Positions 1-9,077 of a stretch of DNA of 64,000 nucleotides are shown here, in pieces. The position numbers were made by a program, and so were the translations under genes. Origin of the DNA: Saccharopolyspora erythraea NRRL 2338 (GTDB lineage: Bacteria > Actinomycetota > Actinomycetes > Mycobacteriales > Pseudonocardiaceae); contig NC_009142.1 of assembly GCF_000062885.1 (NCBI RefSeq), positions 1,787,584-1,851,583 on the forward strand, written 5' to 3'. Within the stretch, counting starts at the first letter, position 1. Each line of letters begins with the position of its first letter. The notes below the pieces were generated by a model, which saw only the letters and a program-made list of their open reading frames with translations, did no database searches and was not told the origin of the DNA.

Positions 1-1686
1 TTCCCCGCGACCGAAGAGGCCGAGGAGCTGCACTTCCTGGCGCGGTCGGCCGGGCTGCGCTCCAGCGGCCGGAGCAGCGCGGGCTCGGTGCTGGTCGCGG
101 AGTTCCGCAGGCACAGCAACCGGGTCCGGCGGCTGCACGAGAAGCTGTTCTACCGGCCGCTGCTGGAGGCGGTGGCCAAGGTGCCGACGGAGGCGCTGCG
201 GCTGACCACCGGTGCCGCGGTGGAGCGGCTGGCGGCGCTCGGCTACTCCTCGCCGGAGGGGGCGCTGCGGCACATAGAGGCCCTGACGTCGGGGATGTCG
301 CGTCGGGCGAGCATCCAGGGCGCGCTGCTGCCGATGCTGCTGGACCTGCTGGCCAACACCCCGGACCCCGACGGCGGGCTGCTGGCCTACCGGAAGGTAT
401 CGGAGGCGCTGGCCGAAACGCCCTGGTACCTGCGGCTGCTGCGGGACGAGGGCGTGGTCGCGGAGCGGCTGGCGCTGCTGCTCGGGATGTCCAAGCTGGT
501 GCCGGAACTGCTGGTGCGCGCGCCGGAGGTGCTGCGGCTACTGTCGGACACACCGGCTCTCGCGGAGCGGGATCCCGGCGAGGTCGCGCAGTCGTTGCGC
601 AGCGCGGTCGGGCGGTACTCGGAGCCGGAGCGGGCGGTGGCCGCCGCGCGTTCGCTGCGGCGTCACGAGCTGCTGCGCATCGCGTGCGCGGACCTGCTGG
701 GGCTGATGGAGCCGACGTCGGTGTTCCGGGCGCTGTCGAGCGTGTGGGTGGCCGTGCTGGAGGCGGCGCTGGACGTCTCGGTGCGTTCGGTGGGTGCCCG
801 GCAGGAGTGGGATTCGGTGCCGGCGCGCATCGCCGTCATCGGCATGGGCAGGCTCGGCGGGGCGGAGCTGGGTTACGGCTCCGACGCCGACGTGCTGTTC
901 GTGTGCGAGCCGGTCGACGACGCCGACGACACCACCGCGGTCAAGTTCTCCACCGCGGTCGTGGAGCAGGTGCGGCGGCTGCTGGGCTCTCCGAGCCAGG
1001 ACCCGCCGCTGGAGGTCGACATCGACCTGCGTCCGGAAGGCAAGCGGGGGCCGGTGGTCCGGACGCTGGACTCCTACCTGAACTACTACCGGCGGTGGTC
1101 CGAGGTGTGGGAGGCACAGGCGCTGCTGCGGGCGCGTCCGGTCGCGGGCGACCTGGACCTGGGCGAGCGCTTCTGCCGCGCCATCGACCCGATGCGCTAC
1201 CCGGAAGGCGGCCTCGACGAGGTGAAGATCCGCGAGATCCGCCGGATCAAGGCGCGGGTCGACTCCGAGCGGCTGCCCAGGGGCGCGGACCCGGCGACGC
1301 ACACCAAGCTCGGGCGCGGCGGCCTGGCCGACGTCGAGTGGACGTTGCAGTTGCTGCAACTGCGCTTCGGTCACGAGCACGAGGAACTGCGGACCACCTC
1401 GACCGTCGACGGACTGGCCGCCGCGGCGCGGCTGGGTCTCCTGGAGCAGGAGCAGGCCGACGAGCTGACCGAGGCGTGGACGCTGGCGATGCGCGCCCGC
1501 AACGCGGTGATGCTGGTGCGGGGCAAGTCCGGGGACCAGCTTCCCAAGCAGACCCGCGAGCTGGTCGCGGTGGCCGCCGCGCTGGGATATCCGGCGGGGG
1601 TCGACACCGGTGAGGTCGTCGACGACTACCTGCGGGTGACCCGGCACGCGCGCACGGTCGTGGAGCACGTCTTCTACGAGAACTGA
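1..1686 (+). CDS. glnE: GlnE, glutamine synthetase adenylyltransferase/adenylyl-removing enzyme (5' end outside window)
   Basis: The frame is open from the first base, so about 430-450 N-terminal residues lie outside the window if the protein has the usual length of about 1000 residues. The 561 residues seen carry the end of the N-terminal half and the complete C-terminal adenylyltransferase domain. The nucleotidyltransferase signature IGMGRLGGAELGYGSDAD is coded near 840-890, and the second acid cluster DIDLRPEGKRGP near 1020. GlnE-family enzymes adenylylate and deadenylylate a tyrosine of glutamine synthetase in response to nitrogen status. Its target glnA lies 2.3 kb away at 4018-5442, a linkage also found in mycobacteria. 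The stop is TGA at 1684. Confidence 0.95.
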   Translation, partial: FPATEEAEELHFLARSAGLRSSGRSSAGSVLVAEFRRHSNRVRRLHEKLFYRPLLEAVAKVPTEALRLTTGAAVERLAALGYSSPEGALRHIEALTSGMSRRASIQGALLPMLLDLLANTPDPDGGLLAYRKVSEALAETPWYLRLLRDEGVVAERLALLLGMSKLVPELLVRAPEVLRLLSDTPALAERDPGEVAQSLRSAVGRYSEPERAVAAARSLRRHELLRIACADLLGLMEPTSVFRALSSVWVAVLEAALDVSVRSVGARQEWDSVPARIAVIGMGRLGGAELGYGSDADVLFVCEPVDDADDTTAVKFSTAVVEQVRRLLGSPSQDPPLEVDIDLRPEGKRGPVVRTLDSYLNYYRRWSEVWEAQALLRARPVAGDLDLGERFCRAIDPMRYPEGGLDEVKIREIRRIKARVDSERLPRGADPATHTKLGRGGLADVEWTLQLLQLRFGHEHEELRTTSTVDGLAAAARLGLLEQEQADELTEAWTLAMRARNAVMLVRGKSGDQLPKQTRELVAVAAALGYPAGVDTGEVVDDYLRVTRHARTVVEHVFYEN

Positions 1687-1743
1687 TAGTCCACTGTGGA
1701 TGGACGATGGCGAGCGGTGCCGCGTCCGACGTAGGCTGGCTTT

Positions 1744-2244
1744 GTGGTGGACCGAATTCGACGGGCTGAAGAGGACGATCACGCGCGGATCGTCGAGGCC
1801 ATCGGCACCTGGTGGTCGGACTCGCGCAGTCCGCAGGCCGCGCGTGAACTGTCCATGCTGGTGCCCAGGCTGTTCCTGCAGCACTTCGCGGGCACGAGCT
1901 TCGTGATCGAGCGCGACGGCGGATTCCTGGGATTCCTGGTGGGTTTCGTGTCCCAGGACCACCCGGAGCAGGCCTACGTCCACTTCGTCGGAGTCGATCC
2001 CGCGCGGCGTCGCGGTGGTGTGGCGCGGCGTCTCTACGAGGCTTTCTTCGACATCGCGCGGCAGGCCGGTTGCACGACGGTCAAGTGCGTCACCTCGCCG
2101 GTCAACACCGGCTCGGTCGGTTTCCACCGCCGGATGGGGTTTTCCCTCGTTCCCGGTGACCACGAGGTCGACGGGCTGCCGGTGCAGGGCGATTACGACG
2201 GGCTCGGCCAGGACCGGGTGTGCTTCGTCCGGGAACTGGCGTAG
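1744..2244 (+). CDS. GNAT-family N-acetyltransferase
   Basis: This 166-residue protein shows the GNAT fold pattern. The acetyl-CoA pyrophosphate-binding motif A is VDPARRRGGVARRL, around residues 84-97, and a late NTGSVGFHRRMGF segment matches the usual beta4-alpha4/beta5 region. The N-terminal part is aromatic-rich (TWW, LFLQHF) and presumably shapes the acceptor site. The substrate cannot be read from sequence. The start is the first of two tandem GTG codons (1744 and 1747); either could be used. It lies 57 nt after glnE on the same strand and may be co-transcribed. Such proteins acetylate small amines, antibiotics or protein N-termini. Confidence 0.8.
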   Translation: MVDRIRRAEEDDHARIVEAIGTWWSDSRSPQAARELSMLVPRLFLQHFAGTSFVIERDGGFLGFLVGFVSQDHPEQAYVHFVGVDPARRRGGVARRLYEAFFDIARQAGCTTVKCVTSPVNTGSVGFHRRMGFSLVPGDHEVDGLPVQGDYDGLGQDRVCFVRELA

Positions 2245-2954
2245 CGGTACGACTCGCTGCACGTGCGCGGAAGCATCGCGCAAGTTCTTGGTCGACCAGT
2301 GCGCGGAAGTCTCTTTCCTGGCGGCATTACCGCAATTGGTATATGACGTGAGCGTTGGTATCACGCGAATGGCAGAGTCGATCCGTGTGCGTTCCGGAAT
2401 CGAATCGCGAACCGGCTGGTCCGATCGAGGTCGGCGTGTCATCGCCGCCCGCGGTTTCGCATCCGGCACGGGAGGACGATTCCGGCGCTATTGCCGGAAA
2501 GCCGCGCCGGAGCGCCCGCCATGGCTCGGGCTGCCGCCTCGTTCGGAGCAGTGCGAGGCGGTGGGCGAATTCGCTGGTTGGCAACGCGGTACTGGGCTGA
2601 CCGGCGCAGTGGTTTCCACGTGTGCCGGGCGTTCGACTGATCGGCGCAGCCGGACATGCCGGAGCTTTGATCAGCGCGGCAGCGGCGGCGATGGGCCGTA
2701 CGGCCGACCGCGTCGCGGACGACCGGCGGTCGATGAGTCCGACATCGCGGGCGTCGCAGGAGAATTCGACGGCAAGGGGATCAGCTGAAAGCTGAATTCC
2801 ACCGCTTCCCAACGGATTCGGTGGATCGCACGAAAACCCGATCCCCGTGATTCGTGGCCCGTTCGGCCGCTCACGGCGTGGCTGCTGCGCGGGTAGCCTG
2901 CCCTGAAGGGCTCATCCGTGCTTGACCAATGCGCGATCCGAACGGGAGTGCACG
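2245..2954. other. 710-nt intergenic stretch with no convincing gene
   Basis: Reading frames exist on both strands, for example minus 2327-2812 and plus 2015-2788. Their translations are rich in Ser, Arg, Pro and Cys with no domain pattern and no good ribosome site. The part around 2290-2420 is less GC-rich than its surroundings and includes an AT-rich patch near 2335-2345 that could hold a promoter. I see no tRNA or clear hairpin terminator. Confidence 0.5.
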
Positions 2955-3821
2955 GTGTCGGAGAACTTCGAACTGCTCGTCCACCGCCAGGCGCTCTGCG
3001 GGGAAGGTCCGTTGTGGATGCCGACCCTCAATTGTGTTTACTGGGTGGACATCCTGCGGCGGGAATTGCACACCTACCACCGGGAATCCGGCATCGACGA
3101 GGTGCGGGTCCTGCCCGGGGTGGTGACCGCGCTCGCCGCGACCCGCAGCGGCCAGCTCATCGCGGCCGCCGACCGCGGGTTCGCCCGGCTCTATCCGGGG
3201 CGGGCGGCGCTGGACCCGGTCACGGCCGTGCACAGCGGCGACCGGATGAACGACGGGGCGTGCGATCCCGCGGGCCGGTTCGTGGCCGGCACGTTCACCC
3301 ACGCCCACGACCCGCAGCGCAGTGCGCTGTACCTGCTCGACGGCGGCCGGGCCCGGCCGATCGTGGACGGGCTGACGGCGGCCAACGGCGTGGCGTGGAG
3401 CCCGGACGGCTCGCGGATGTACCTGGTCGACACCGCGCCGAGGACGATCTGGGTCTACGACTACGACCCCGAACGCGGGCGCGCCAGGAACGGGCGGCGG
3501 TGGGTCGTCTGCTCGGACAGCGAGGGCAGGCCCGACGGCATCGCCGTGGACGCCGAGGGCGGGGTGTGGGTGGCGATGCACTGGTCGGGCCGCATCCACC
3601 GATACGCGCCCAGCGGGGACCTCGAGACGGTGCTGTGGGCACCCACCAGGAGGATCACCAGCATCGCCTTCGGCGGTCCGCGCCTGGACGAGATGTACGT
3701 GACCTCCGCGTGTTTCGGCTACGACGAGCGCGCGCTGGTCGCCGACCCCTACGCGGGCGCGCTGTTCCGGTTCCGGCCGGGGACGTCGGGGCTGTCGCTG
3801 GCGCCCTGGAACGGCTTGTAG
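2955..3821 (+). CDS. SMP-30/gluconolactonase family sugar lactonase
   Basis: This 288-residue six-bladed beta-propeller belongs to the SMP-30/gluconolactonase/LRE family. Metal-ligand positions of the family are recognisable: Glu17 in CGEGPLW, Asn144 in ANGVAWSPDG and Asp194 in PDGIAVDAEGG. Asn99 lies in the substrate-side motif NDGACDPAGRF. The family hydrolyses sugar lactones such as gluconolactone or L-arabinonolactone; the actual substrate is unknown here. GTG at 2955 is preferred because a GGGAG ribosome site sits about 7 nt upstream. An upstream in-frame ATG (2922) lacks one. No neighbouring sugar pathway gene gives a clue. Its 3' end faces glnA. Confidence 0.85.
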   Translation: MSENFELLVHRQALCGEGPLWMPTLNCVYWVDILRRELHTYHRESGIDEVRVLPGVVTALAATRSGQLIAAADRGFARLYPGRAALDPVTAVHSGDRMNDGACDPAGRFVAGTFTHAHDPQRSALYLLDGGRARPIVDGLTAANGVAWSPDGSRMYLVDTAPRTIWVYDYDPERGRARNGRRWVVCSDSEGRPDGIAVDAEGGVWVAMHWSGRIHRYAPSGDLETVLWAPTRRITSIAFGGPRLDEMYVTSACFGYDERALVADPYAGALFRFRPGTSGLSLAPWNGL

Positions 3822-3838
3822 TGCCGTCTGGAAGGCTC

Positions 3839-3872
3839 GCAGAGGCCTTGTAGCGCGCTCCGGAGCCTCTGC
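3839..3872 (+). terminator. Possible hairpin terminator after the lactonase gene
   Basis: GCAGAGGC at 3839-3846 pairs with GCCTCTGC at 3865-3872 across an 18-nt loop, starting 17 nt after the lactonase stop. There is no U-run, so this is a weak call. Confidence 0.35.
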
Positions 3873-3966
3873 CTGGCGGGGAGTGGGCCCGGTGGGTGTC
3901 CCGCTGTCGGGACCCGATCAGTCCATTGTGGACGCCCTGGATTCGCCTGCGGGGCGGGAAAAGACG

Positions 3967-3999
3967 AGGGCCGGTGGCACCAGAGGTGCCACCGGCCCT
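3967..3999 (-). terminator. Intrinsic terminator of glnA
   Basis: A 15-bp perfect stem (3967-3981 with 3985-3999, loop AGA) begins 18 nt beyond the glnA stop. Read on the minus strand it is followed by CGTCTTTTC, a short U-rich tract. It lies between convergent genes and may also stop transcripts from the lactonase side. Confidence 0.85.
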
Positions 4000-4017
4000 G
4001 CCGTGCGCGTCAGTCGA

Positions 4018-5442
4018 TCACACGTCGAAGTACAGCGCGAACTCGTGCGGGTGCGGACGCAGGCGGATCGGGTCGATCTCGTTCTCCCGCTTGAGGTTGA
4101 TCCAGGTCTCGATCAGGTCCTCGGTGAACACGCCACCCTCGAGCAGGTAGTCGTGGTCGGTCTCCAGCCGGTCGATGACCTTGGCCAGGCTGTCCGGCAC
4201 CTGCGGGACGTTCTTGGCCTCCTCGGGCGGCAGCTCGTAGAGGTCCTTGTCGATCGGCTCGGCCGGCTCCATCTTGTTCTTGATGCCGTCCAGACCGGCC
4301 ATCAGCATCGCGGCGAACGCCAGGTACGGGTTGCCCGACGGGTCCGGGCAGCGGAACTCGACGCGCTTGGCCTTCGGGTTCGAGCCGGTGATCGGGATCC
4401 GCATGCACGCGGAGCGGTTGCGCTGCGAGTAGACCAGGTTCACCGGGGCCTCGAAGCCCGGCACCAGGCGGTGGTAGGAGTTCACCGTCGGGTTGGTGAA
4501 GGCCAGCAGGCTCGGGGCGTGGTGCAGGATGCCGCCGATGTAGTAGCGCGCGGTGTCCGAGAGGCCCGCGTAGCCGGACTCGTCGTGGAACAGCGGGTTG
4601 CCGTCCTGCCACAGCGACTGGTGGGCGTGCATGCCCGAACCGTTGTCGCCCAGCAGCGGCTTCGGCATGAACGTCGCGGTCTTGCCGTTCTGCCACGCGG
4701 TGTTCTTGATGATGTACTTGAACAGCTGGAGGTCGTCAGCCGCGTGCAGCATCGTGTTGAACTTGTAGTTGATCTCGGCCTGGCCGCCGGTGCCGACCTC
4801 GTGGTGGGCGCGCTCGACGGTGAAGCCGGAGGCGATCAGCTGCTGGACCATCTGGTCGCGCAGGTCCGCGAAGTGGTCGTAGGGCGAGACCGGGAAGTAG
4901 CCGCCCTTCATCCGGGTCTTGTAGCCCCGGTTGCCGCCCTCCTCGTCGCGGCCGGTGTTCCACCAGCCCTCGATCGAGTCGACCTCGGCGAAGGACTTGT
5001 TGGCGGCCTCACCGAACCGGACCGAGTCGAAGATGTAGAACTCGGCCTCGGCGCCGAAGAAGGCGGTGTCGGCGATGCCGGACTCGGCCAGGTACTGCTC
5101 GGCCTTGCGGGCGATGTTGCGCGGGTCCCGGCTGTAGGGCTCCAACGTGAACGGGTCGTGCACGAAGAAGTTGAGGATCAGCGTCTTCTCGGCGCGGAAC
5201 GGGTCGATCCTGGCGGTGTAGGGGTCGGGCAGCAGCAGCATGTCCGACTCGTGGATCGACTGGAACCCCCGGACCGACGAGCCGTCGAAAGCGAGCCCCT
5301 CGGTGAAGGCGTCCTGGTCGAAAGACGCGGCGGGCACCGTGAAGTGCTGCATGACGCCCGGCAGGTCGCAGAACCGGACATCGACGAACTTCACGTCCTC
5401 TTCGGAGATGAAGCGCAGGACCTCGTCTGGATTCTTGAACAC
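4018..5442 (-). CDS. glnA: Glutamine synthetase type I (GlnA)
   Basis: This 474-residue enzyme catalyses ATP-dependent glutamate plus ammonia to glutamine, as a cytoplasmic dodecamer. Family landmarks are [15 protein letters not shown] near the N-terminus, the active-site loop [12 protein letters not shown], and a C-terminal [13 protein letters not shown]. The adenylylation tyrosine lies in DLYELPPEE at about residue 402, so the protein should be regulated by GlnE at the window start. A longer frame opens at 5460, but GTG at 5442 follows an AAGGAG 9 nt upstream and gives the usual family length. An array of GlnR-type half-sites lies 83-120 nt upstream and a strong terminator follows the stop. 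It matches mycobacterial GlnA1 in position and type. Confidence 0.97.
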   Translation of the reverse strand: MFKNPDEVLRFISEEDVKFVDVRFCDLPGVMQHFTVPAASFDQDAFTEGLAFDGSSVRGFQSIHESDMLLLPDPYTARIDPFRAEKTLILNFFVHDPFTLEPYSRDPRNIARKAEQYLAESGIADTAFFGAEAEFYIFDSVRFGEAANKSFAEVDSIEGWWNTGRDEEGGNRGYKTRMKGGYFPVSPYDHFADLRDQMVQQLIASGFTVERAHHEVGTGGQAEINYKFNTMLHAADDLQLFKYIIKNTAWQNGKTATFMPKPLLGDNGSGMHAHQSLWQDGNPLFHDESGYAGLSDTARYYIGGILHHAPSLLAFTNPTVNSYHRLVPGFEAPVNLVYSQRNRSACMRIPITGSNPKAKRVEFRCPDPSGNPYLAFAAMLMAGLDGIKNKMEPAEPIDKDLYELPPEEAKNVPQVPDSLAKVIDRLETDHDYLLEGGVFTEDLIETWINLKRENEIDPIRLRPHPHEFALYFDV

Positions 5443-5524
5443 CCTCGGTGGCTCCTTCACGCACTCGTACAGCTCACCGACGAGGAGCTGCCCGCCGGCT
5501 CGACTGCGACGGTATGTCAGCGGT

Positions 5525-5562
5525 GTTGCCCGGTCGTCACCCTTGTGTTTCGCGGGCGTTAA
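5525..5562 (-). promoter_or_regulatory. Predicted GlnR operator upstream of glnA
   Basis: Read toward glnA on the minus strand, four 5-mers are separated by exactly 6 nt each: TTAAC (5562-5558), GAAAC (5551-5547), GTGAC (5540-5536) and GCAAC (5529-5525). The actinomycete GlnR consensus is gTnAC-n6-GaAAC, repeated. GTGAC and GAAAC are perfect, and TTAAC and GCAAC each differ at one position. The array sits 83-120 nt upstream of the glnA start, a normal place for a GlnR site, and points in the same direction. Confidence 0.75.
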
Positions 5563-5640
5563 CGAGCGCCCGAACGGGTGGAGCCGGTACCCGGGTCGGG
5601 GCCACCGGCGCCAACCGCGTCAGGCCGTACCCTGGATGAC

Positions 5641-6099
5641 GTGGGTAGATTGACCGGTTCGTGGTTGGACGGCGCACAGGCCTCCGGCAACAACGATAAC
5701 GACGACCGACCCCGGTGGCGCGGTGAGCGGCTGGGAATTCCGCGGAGCGGATCCGGGTCGGTGGCCGGGCCCGGCAGGCGGCTCGCGGCCTTCCTGGTCG
5801 ACATCGCGCTCGCGTCGCTGGTGTCCTGGGCTTTCACGGCCCCGGCGCCGCCGGGCAACTGGAGCGTGCTCGCCTGGTTCGTCATCACGGTCCTACCGGT
5901 GACCCTCTTCGGCGCGACCCCCGGCATGGTCCTGCTGCGCATCTGGGTCGCGCGCCTGGACGGCGGCGCGATGGTCGGCCCGTGGCGCGCGGTGGTCCGG
6001 GCCGCGCTGACGTTCCTGCTCATCCCGGCGGCCATCTGGAACTTCGACGGCCGCGCCTGGCACGACCGCCTCACCGGCACCGTCGTCCTCAACCGCTGA
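5641..6099 (+). CDS. RDD-family membrane protein
   Basis: This is a 152-residue integral membrane protein. A hydrophilic N-terminus of about 45 residues (with an NNDNDD run) is followed by RRLAAFLVDIALASL, whose Arg and Asp give the RDD family its name. Two hydrophobic segments follow, then a third near the C-terminus (ALTFLLIPAAIW) ending in WHDRLTGTVVLNR. RDD proteins are small membrane proteins of mostly unknown, possibly transport-related role. The homologue in mycobacteria also sits next to glnA1. GTG at 5641 is chosen because it gives the compact family length; the frame is open from 5578. It is divergent from glnA and ends at a palindromic terminator. Confidence 0.8.
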   Translation: MGRLTGSWLDGAQASGNNDNDDRPRWRGERLGIPRSGSGSVAGPGRRLAAFLVDIALASLVSWAFTAPAPPGNWSVLAWFVITVLPVTLFGATPGMVLLRIWVARLDGGAMVGPWRAVVRAALTFLLIPAAIWNFDGRAWHDRLTGTVVLNR

Positions 6100-6110
6100 C
6101 CCCGGCAACA

Positions 6111-6146
6111 CGAAGGCGCCCCGCCGGATCCGGCGGGGCGCCTTCG
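6111..6146. terminator. Bidirectional terminator, 36-bp perfect palindrome
   Basis: Positions 6111-6146 form a perfect palindrome with a 16-bp stem and GATC loop. It starts 12 nt after the RDD gene stop and ends 13 nt before the stop of the convergent DUF4191 gene, so it can serve both. CCTTCG follows on one side and CGTGTTG on the other; there is no long U-run. Confidence 0.8.
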
Positions 6147-6158
6147 GCGGTCGGGTCG

Positions 6159-6890
6159 CTACTTCGACGAGCGGCGCATCGCCCGCTGGACGTTGCGCAT
6201 CTTCGCGCCCTGCGGCATGGGGCCCTTGGGCATCGCGTTGCCGCGGCTGGCCAGCGCCGCGAGCCGGTTCTCCAGGGCGTCGATCTGGCCGGCGTTGATG
6301 TTGCGCGGCAGCTTCATCATGTGCGTCTGGAGCTTGCGCAGCGGCACCTGGCCCTCCTCGGTGCCCACCAGGACCTCGTAGATCGGGGTGTCGCCGACCA
6401 GCCGGGCGATGCGCTTCTTCTCCTGCTGGATGAGCGGCTTGAGCCGGCTCGGCGCGCCCTCGCCGACCAGCACGATGCCGGGCTTGCCGATGACGCGGTG
6501 CACGGCGTCGAGCTGCGTGGTGCCGGCGACGGCCTGCGACAGGTTCCACTTGCCGCGCAGGTTCTCCAGCGCCCACCCGGCGGCACCGGGCTGGCCCTCG
6601 GCCTTGCGGTAGACGTTGGACTGCACCCGGCGGCCGAAGACGATCGTCGCGGCGAGCAGGCCCAGGGCCAGGCCCACGGGCAGGAACACCCACTGCAGGC
6701 CCCAGATCAGGCCGAGCAGGAACACCACGACGGATACGCCGAGGAACGCGCCGATCATCAGCGGCAGGAGGAGCTTGTCCTCCCGGCGCTGCATCTTGAA
6801 CGCCTCGAAGATCTGCTTGACGCGGCCCCGGGATGCCTTGCGTCGTTGCTTGGCCGCCTCTTTCCCGGCGGCCTTGTCCTGCTTGGCCAT
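6159..6890 (-). CDS. DUF4191-family membrane protein
   Basis: This 243-residue protein starts MAKQDKAAGKEAAKQRRKA, a very basic N-terminus. A hydrophobic hairpin at about residues 40-88 contains two membrane spans (LPLMIGAFLGVSVVVFLLG and VFLPVGLALGLLAATIVFG). A soluble C-terminal domain of about 150 residues contains KPGIVLVGEG and NAMPKGPMPQGAKM. It matches DUF4191, a conserved actinobacterial protein found beside lipA (Rv2219 in M. tuberculosis, from memory). Function is unknown. The ATG at 6890 begins the characteristic Lys-rich stretch; the open frame continues upstream as antisense noise. It is on the same strand as lipA, 101 nt downstream of it, but a hairpin lies between them. Confidence 0.85.
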   Translation of the reverse strand: MAKQDKAAGKEAAKQRRKASRGRVKQIFEAFKMQRREDKLLLPLMIGAFLGVSVVVFLLGLIWGLQWVFLPVGLALGLLAATIVFGRRVQSNVYRKAEGQPGAAGWALENLRGKWNLSQAVAGTTQLDAVHRVIGKPGIVLVGEGAPSRLKPLIQQEKKRIARLVGDTPIYEVLVGTEEGQVPLRKLQTHMMKLPRNINAGQIDALENRLAALASRGNAMPKGPMPQGAKMRNVQRAMRRSSK

Positions 6891-6956
6891 GGTTCTCAGG
6901 ATACGGCGGCGCCCGCGGGCGGTGCAGCTACGGTCGCCGCAGCGGTCCCGGACCGA

Positions 6957-6981
6957 GGCCGTGACGGTCGCGGTCACGGCC
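6957..6981 (-). terminator. Hairpin downstream of lipA
   Basis: GGCCGTGAC (6957-6965) pairs with GTCACGGCC (6973-6981) around a 7-nt loop, 10 nt past the lipA stop. There is no U-run. It may partly terminate or attenuate readthrough into the DUF4191 gene. Confidence 0.55.
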
Positions 6982-6991
6982 CCGTCGCTGG

Positions 6992-7993
6992 TCAGCGGGA
7001 CAGCAGGCTGCTGGCTTCCTGCGCGGCGGTGCCGGCCTTGGCCAGGTGCGCGAGGTTGTCCGGCAGCGGCATGCCGCGGTGCTCGGTGGCCTTGGCGTAC
7101 AGGCGGCCGGCGCGGTAGCTGGAGCGCACGAGCGGCCCGGCCATCACACCGGGGAAGCCGAGCTCCTCGGCGGTGCGGGTGTGCTCGACGAACTCCTCCG
7201 GCTTGACCCAACGCTCCACGGGGTGGTGGCGCGGGCTGGGCCGCAGGTACTGGGTGATGGTGATGATGTCGGTGCCGGCCTCGCGCAGGTCGCGCAGCGC
7301 CTCGGTGACCTCCTCGGGCGTCTCGCCCATGCCCAGGATGAGGTTGGACTTGGTCACCAGGCCGTCCTCGCGGGCCCGGGTGATGACCTCCAGCGACCGC
7401 TCGTAGCGGAACGCGGGGCGGATGCGCTTGAAGATCCGCGGCACGGTCTCGACGTTGTGGGCCAGCACCTCGGGCCGGGAGCCGAAGACCTCGGCGAGCT
7501 GGCCGGGGTCGGCGTTGAAGTCCGGGATGAGCAGCTCGACGCCGGTGCCGGGGTTGAGCTGGTGGATCTGGCGGACCGTCTCGGCGTACAGCCAGGCGCC
7601 GCCGTCCTCGAGGTCGTCGCGCGCGACACCGGTGACCGTGGAGTAGCGCAGGCCCATCGCCTGCACCGACTCGGCGACCCGGCGCGGCTCCTCCACGTCG
7701 AGCTCGGCGGGCTTGCCGGTGTCGATCTGGCAGAAGTCGCAGCGGCGGGTGCACTGGTCACCTCCGATGAGGAAGGTGGCCTCGCGGTCCTCCCAGCACT
7801 CGAAGATGTTCGGACAGCCCGCCTCCTCGCAGACGGTGTGCAGTCCCTCCCGCTTCACCAGGCCCTTGAGCTCCTGGTACTCGGGTCCCATCCGAGCGCG
7901 GGTCTTGATCCACGATGGCTTCTTCTCGATAGGCGTCTGGCTGTTGCGCACCTCAAGACGCAACAGCTTCCGCCCCTCAGGCGCCGCAGTCAC
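6992..7993 (-). CDS. lipA: Lipoyl synthase (LipA)
   Basis: This 333-residue radical-SAM enzyme inserts two sulfurs into protein-bound octanoyl groups to give lipoyl groups. Both Fe-S clusters are visible. Cys55, Cys60 and Cys66 ([12 protein letters not shown]) hold the auxiliary sacrificial cluster. Cys81, Cys85 and Cys88 (CTRRCDFC) form the CxxxCxxC radical-SAM site. RSSYRAG near the C-terminus supplies the conserved serine ligand. The start is GTG at 7993. It works after LipB (15819-16565) on the lipoyl domains of SucB (17592-19421). Unlike in mycobacteria, where lipB and lipA are adjacent, about 8 kb of accessory genes separates them. Confidence 0.97.
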
Positions 7994-8059
7994 GCTGACA
8001 GGCTACGCCTCCGCGCGGAGCGCGCCGAAAGCGTGAGAACGGTCACCGCCTGTACCGGA

Positions 8060-8995
8060 TCAGCTCGGGTCGGGTTCCACGCCGGTCAGCTCGGAGGTGG
8101 CGTTCCACAGCCGCCGGGCGGTGTGCTCGTCGCGGGCCGCGCGGGTCATCTTCGCCGGTGCGGGATGGCCCCGGACCTCGCGGAAGCCGTCCGGCCCGAA
8201 GTACTGGCCGCCGCGCACGTCCGGCGCGGCGGCGGCGTGCAGCTGCGGCAGGATTCCCTGCGAAACCGGCTGGGTGATCAGCGAGCTGCCGAGCGCGACG
8301 GCCTTGGTGACCACCGCCGGCGCCGAACGCAGCCGCGCGGAGTTCTGGGGCAGCTCGGTCCGGCTCATGCCCGGGTGCGCGGCGACGCTGAGGACGTCCA
8401 TGCCGTGGTGGCGCAGCCGCCGGTCCAGTTCGAGGGCGAACATCAGGTTGGCGAGCTTGGCCTGGCCGTAGGCGCGGATGGGGGAGTAGCGGCGGCGGGT
8501 GTGGTCGAGGTCGTCGACGTCGACGGTGCCGAAGCTGTGGGCGAGGCTGGAGACGGTCACGACGCGGGCGCCCGCGCGCTCGCGCAGCGCGGGCATCAGC
8601 AGCCAGGTGAGTGCGGCGTGCCCGAGGTGGTTGGTGCCGATCTGCAGCTCGAAGCCGTCGCGGGTCGAGCGCCTGGGCGTGGCCATGACGCCCGCGTTGT
8701 TCATCAGCACGTCCAGGGCGTCGCCGGTGCGGTCGCGGACGTCGGCGGCGGCCTTGCGGACCGAGGCGAGGTCGGCGAGGTCGAGCTCGACCAGCTCCGG
8801 TTCGGTCTCGGCGACGGCGGCGACCTGGGCGAGCGCGGCGCGGCCGCGCTCGGGGCTGCGGCAGGCGAGCAGCACCTTCGCTCCCCTGGCGGCCAGGGCG
8901 CGGGCGCTGTGCAGGCCCAGGCCCGAGTTGGCGCCGGTGATGAGCGCGATGCGTCCGGACTGGTCCGGGATGTCGGCGGCGGTCCACTTGGCCAT
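8060..8995 (-). CDS. Short-chain dehydrogenase/reductase
   Basis: This 311-residue classical SDR fold has the cofactor motif TGANSGLG at residues 20-27, NNAG in the middle, a catalytic Ser in VTVSSLAHS and a YxxxK motif in YGQAK. ACRSPERG after beta2 carries an Arg typical of NADP(H) preference. The long C-terminal part (VRGGQYFGPDGFREVRGHP) resembles the retinol-dehydrogenase/WW-oxidoreductase-like actinobacterial SDRs. Substrate is unknown. It ends 66 nt before the lipA start region, and the ATG at 8995 is unambiguous. It is the first gene of the accessory block between lipA and lipB. Confidence 0.85.
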   Translation of the reverse strand: MAKWTAADIPDQSGRIALITGANSGLGLHSARALAARGAKVLLACRSPERGRAALAQVAAVAETEPELVELDLADLASVRKAAADVRDRTGDALDVLMNNAGVMATPRRSTRDGFELQIGTNHLGHAALTWLLMPALRERAGARVVTVSSLAHSFGTVDVDDLDHTRRRYSPIRAYGQAKLANLMFALELDRRLRHHGMDVLSVAAHPGMSRTELPQNSARLRSAPAVVTKAVALGSSLITQPVSQGILPQLHAAAAPDVRGGQYFGPDGFREVRGHPAPAKMTRAARDEHTARRLWNATSELTGVEPDPS

Positions 8996-9077
8996 GGGCC
9001 ATCCTTACCCGGTCCGGGTGATCAGTGAAAGGGGTTAACCGAAATCTCGGGTGTGTCCGGGCGCATACTGCACCGCC

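Noticed and set aside
538-2469. 643-codon open frame antisense to glnE and the GNAT gene
   Set aside because: Its translation is Arg/His/Pro-rich without domains, while the opposite strand carries clear motifs. Long antisense frames are expected at this GC content.
2327-2812. 161-codon frame in the gap between the GNAT and lactonase genes
   Set aside because: Random-looking composition (Ser, Arg, Cys, Pro), no recognisable family and no convincing ribosome site.
3883-5562. 559-codon open frame antisense to glnA
   Set aside because: It mirrors the coding strand of glnA and has a Val/Leu/Arg-rich low-complexity product with no motif.
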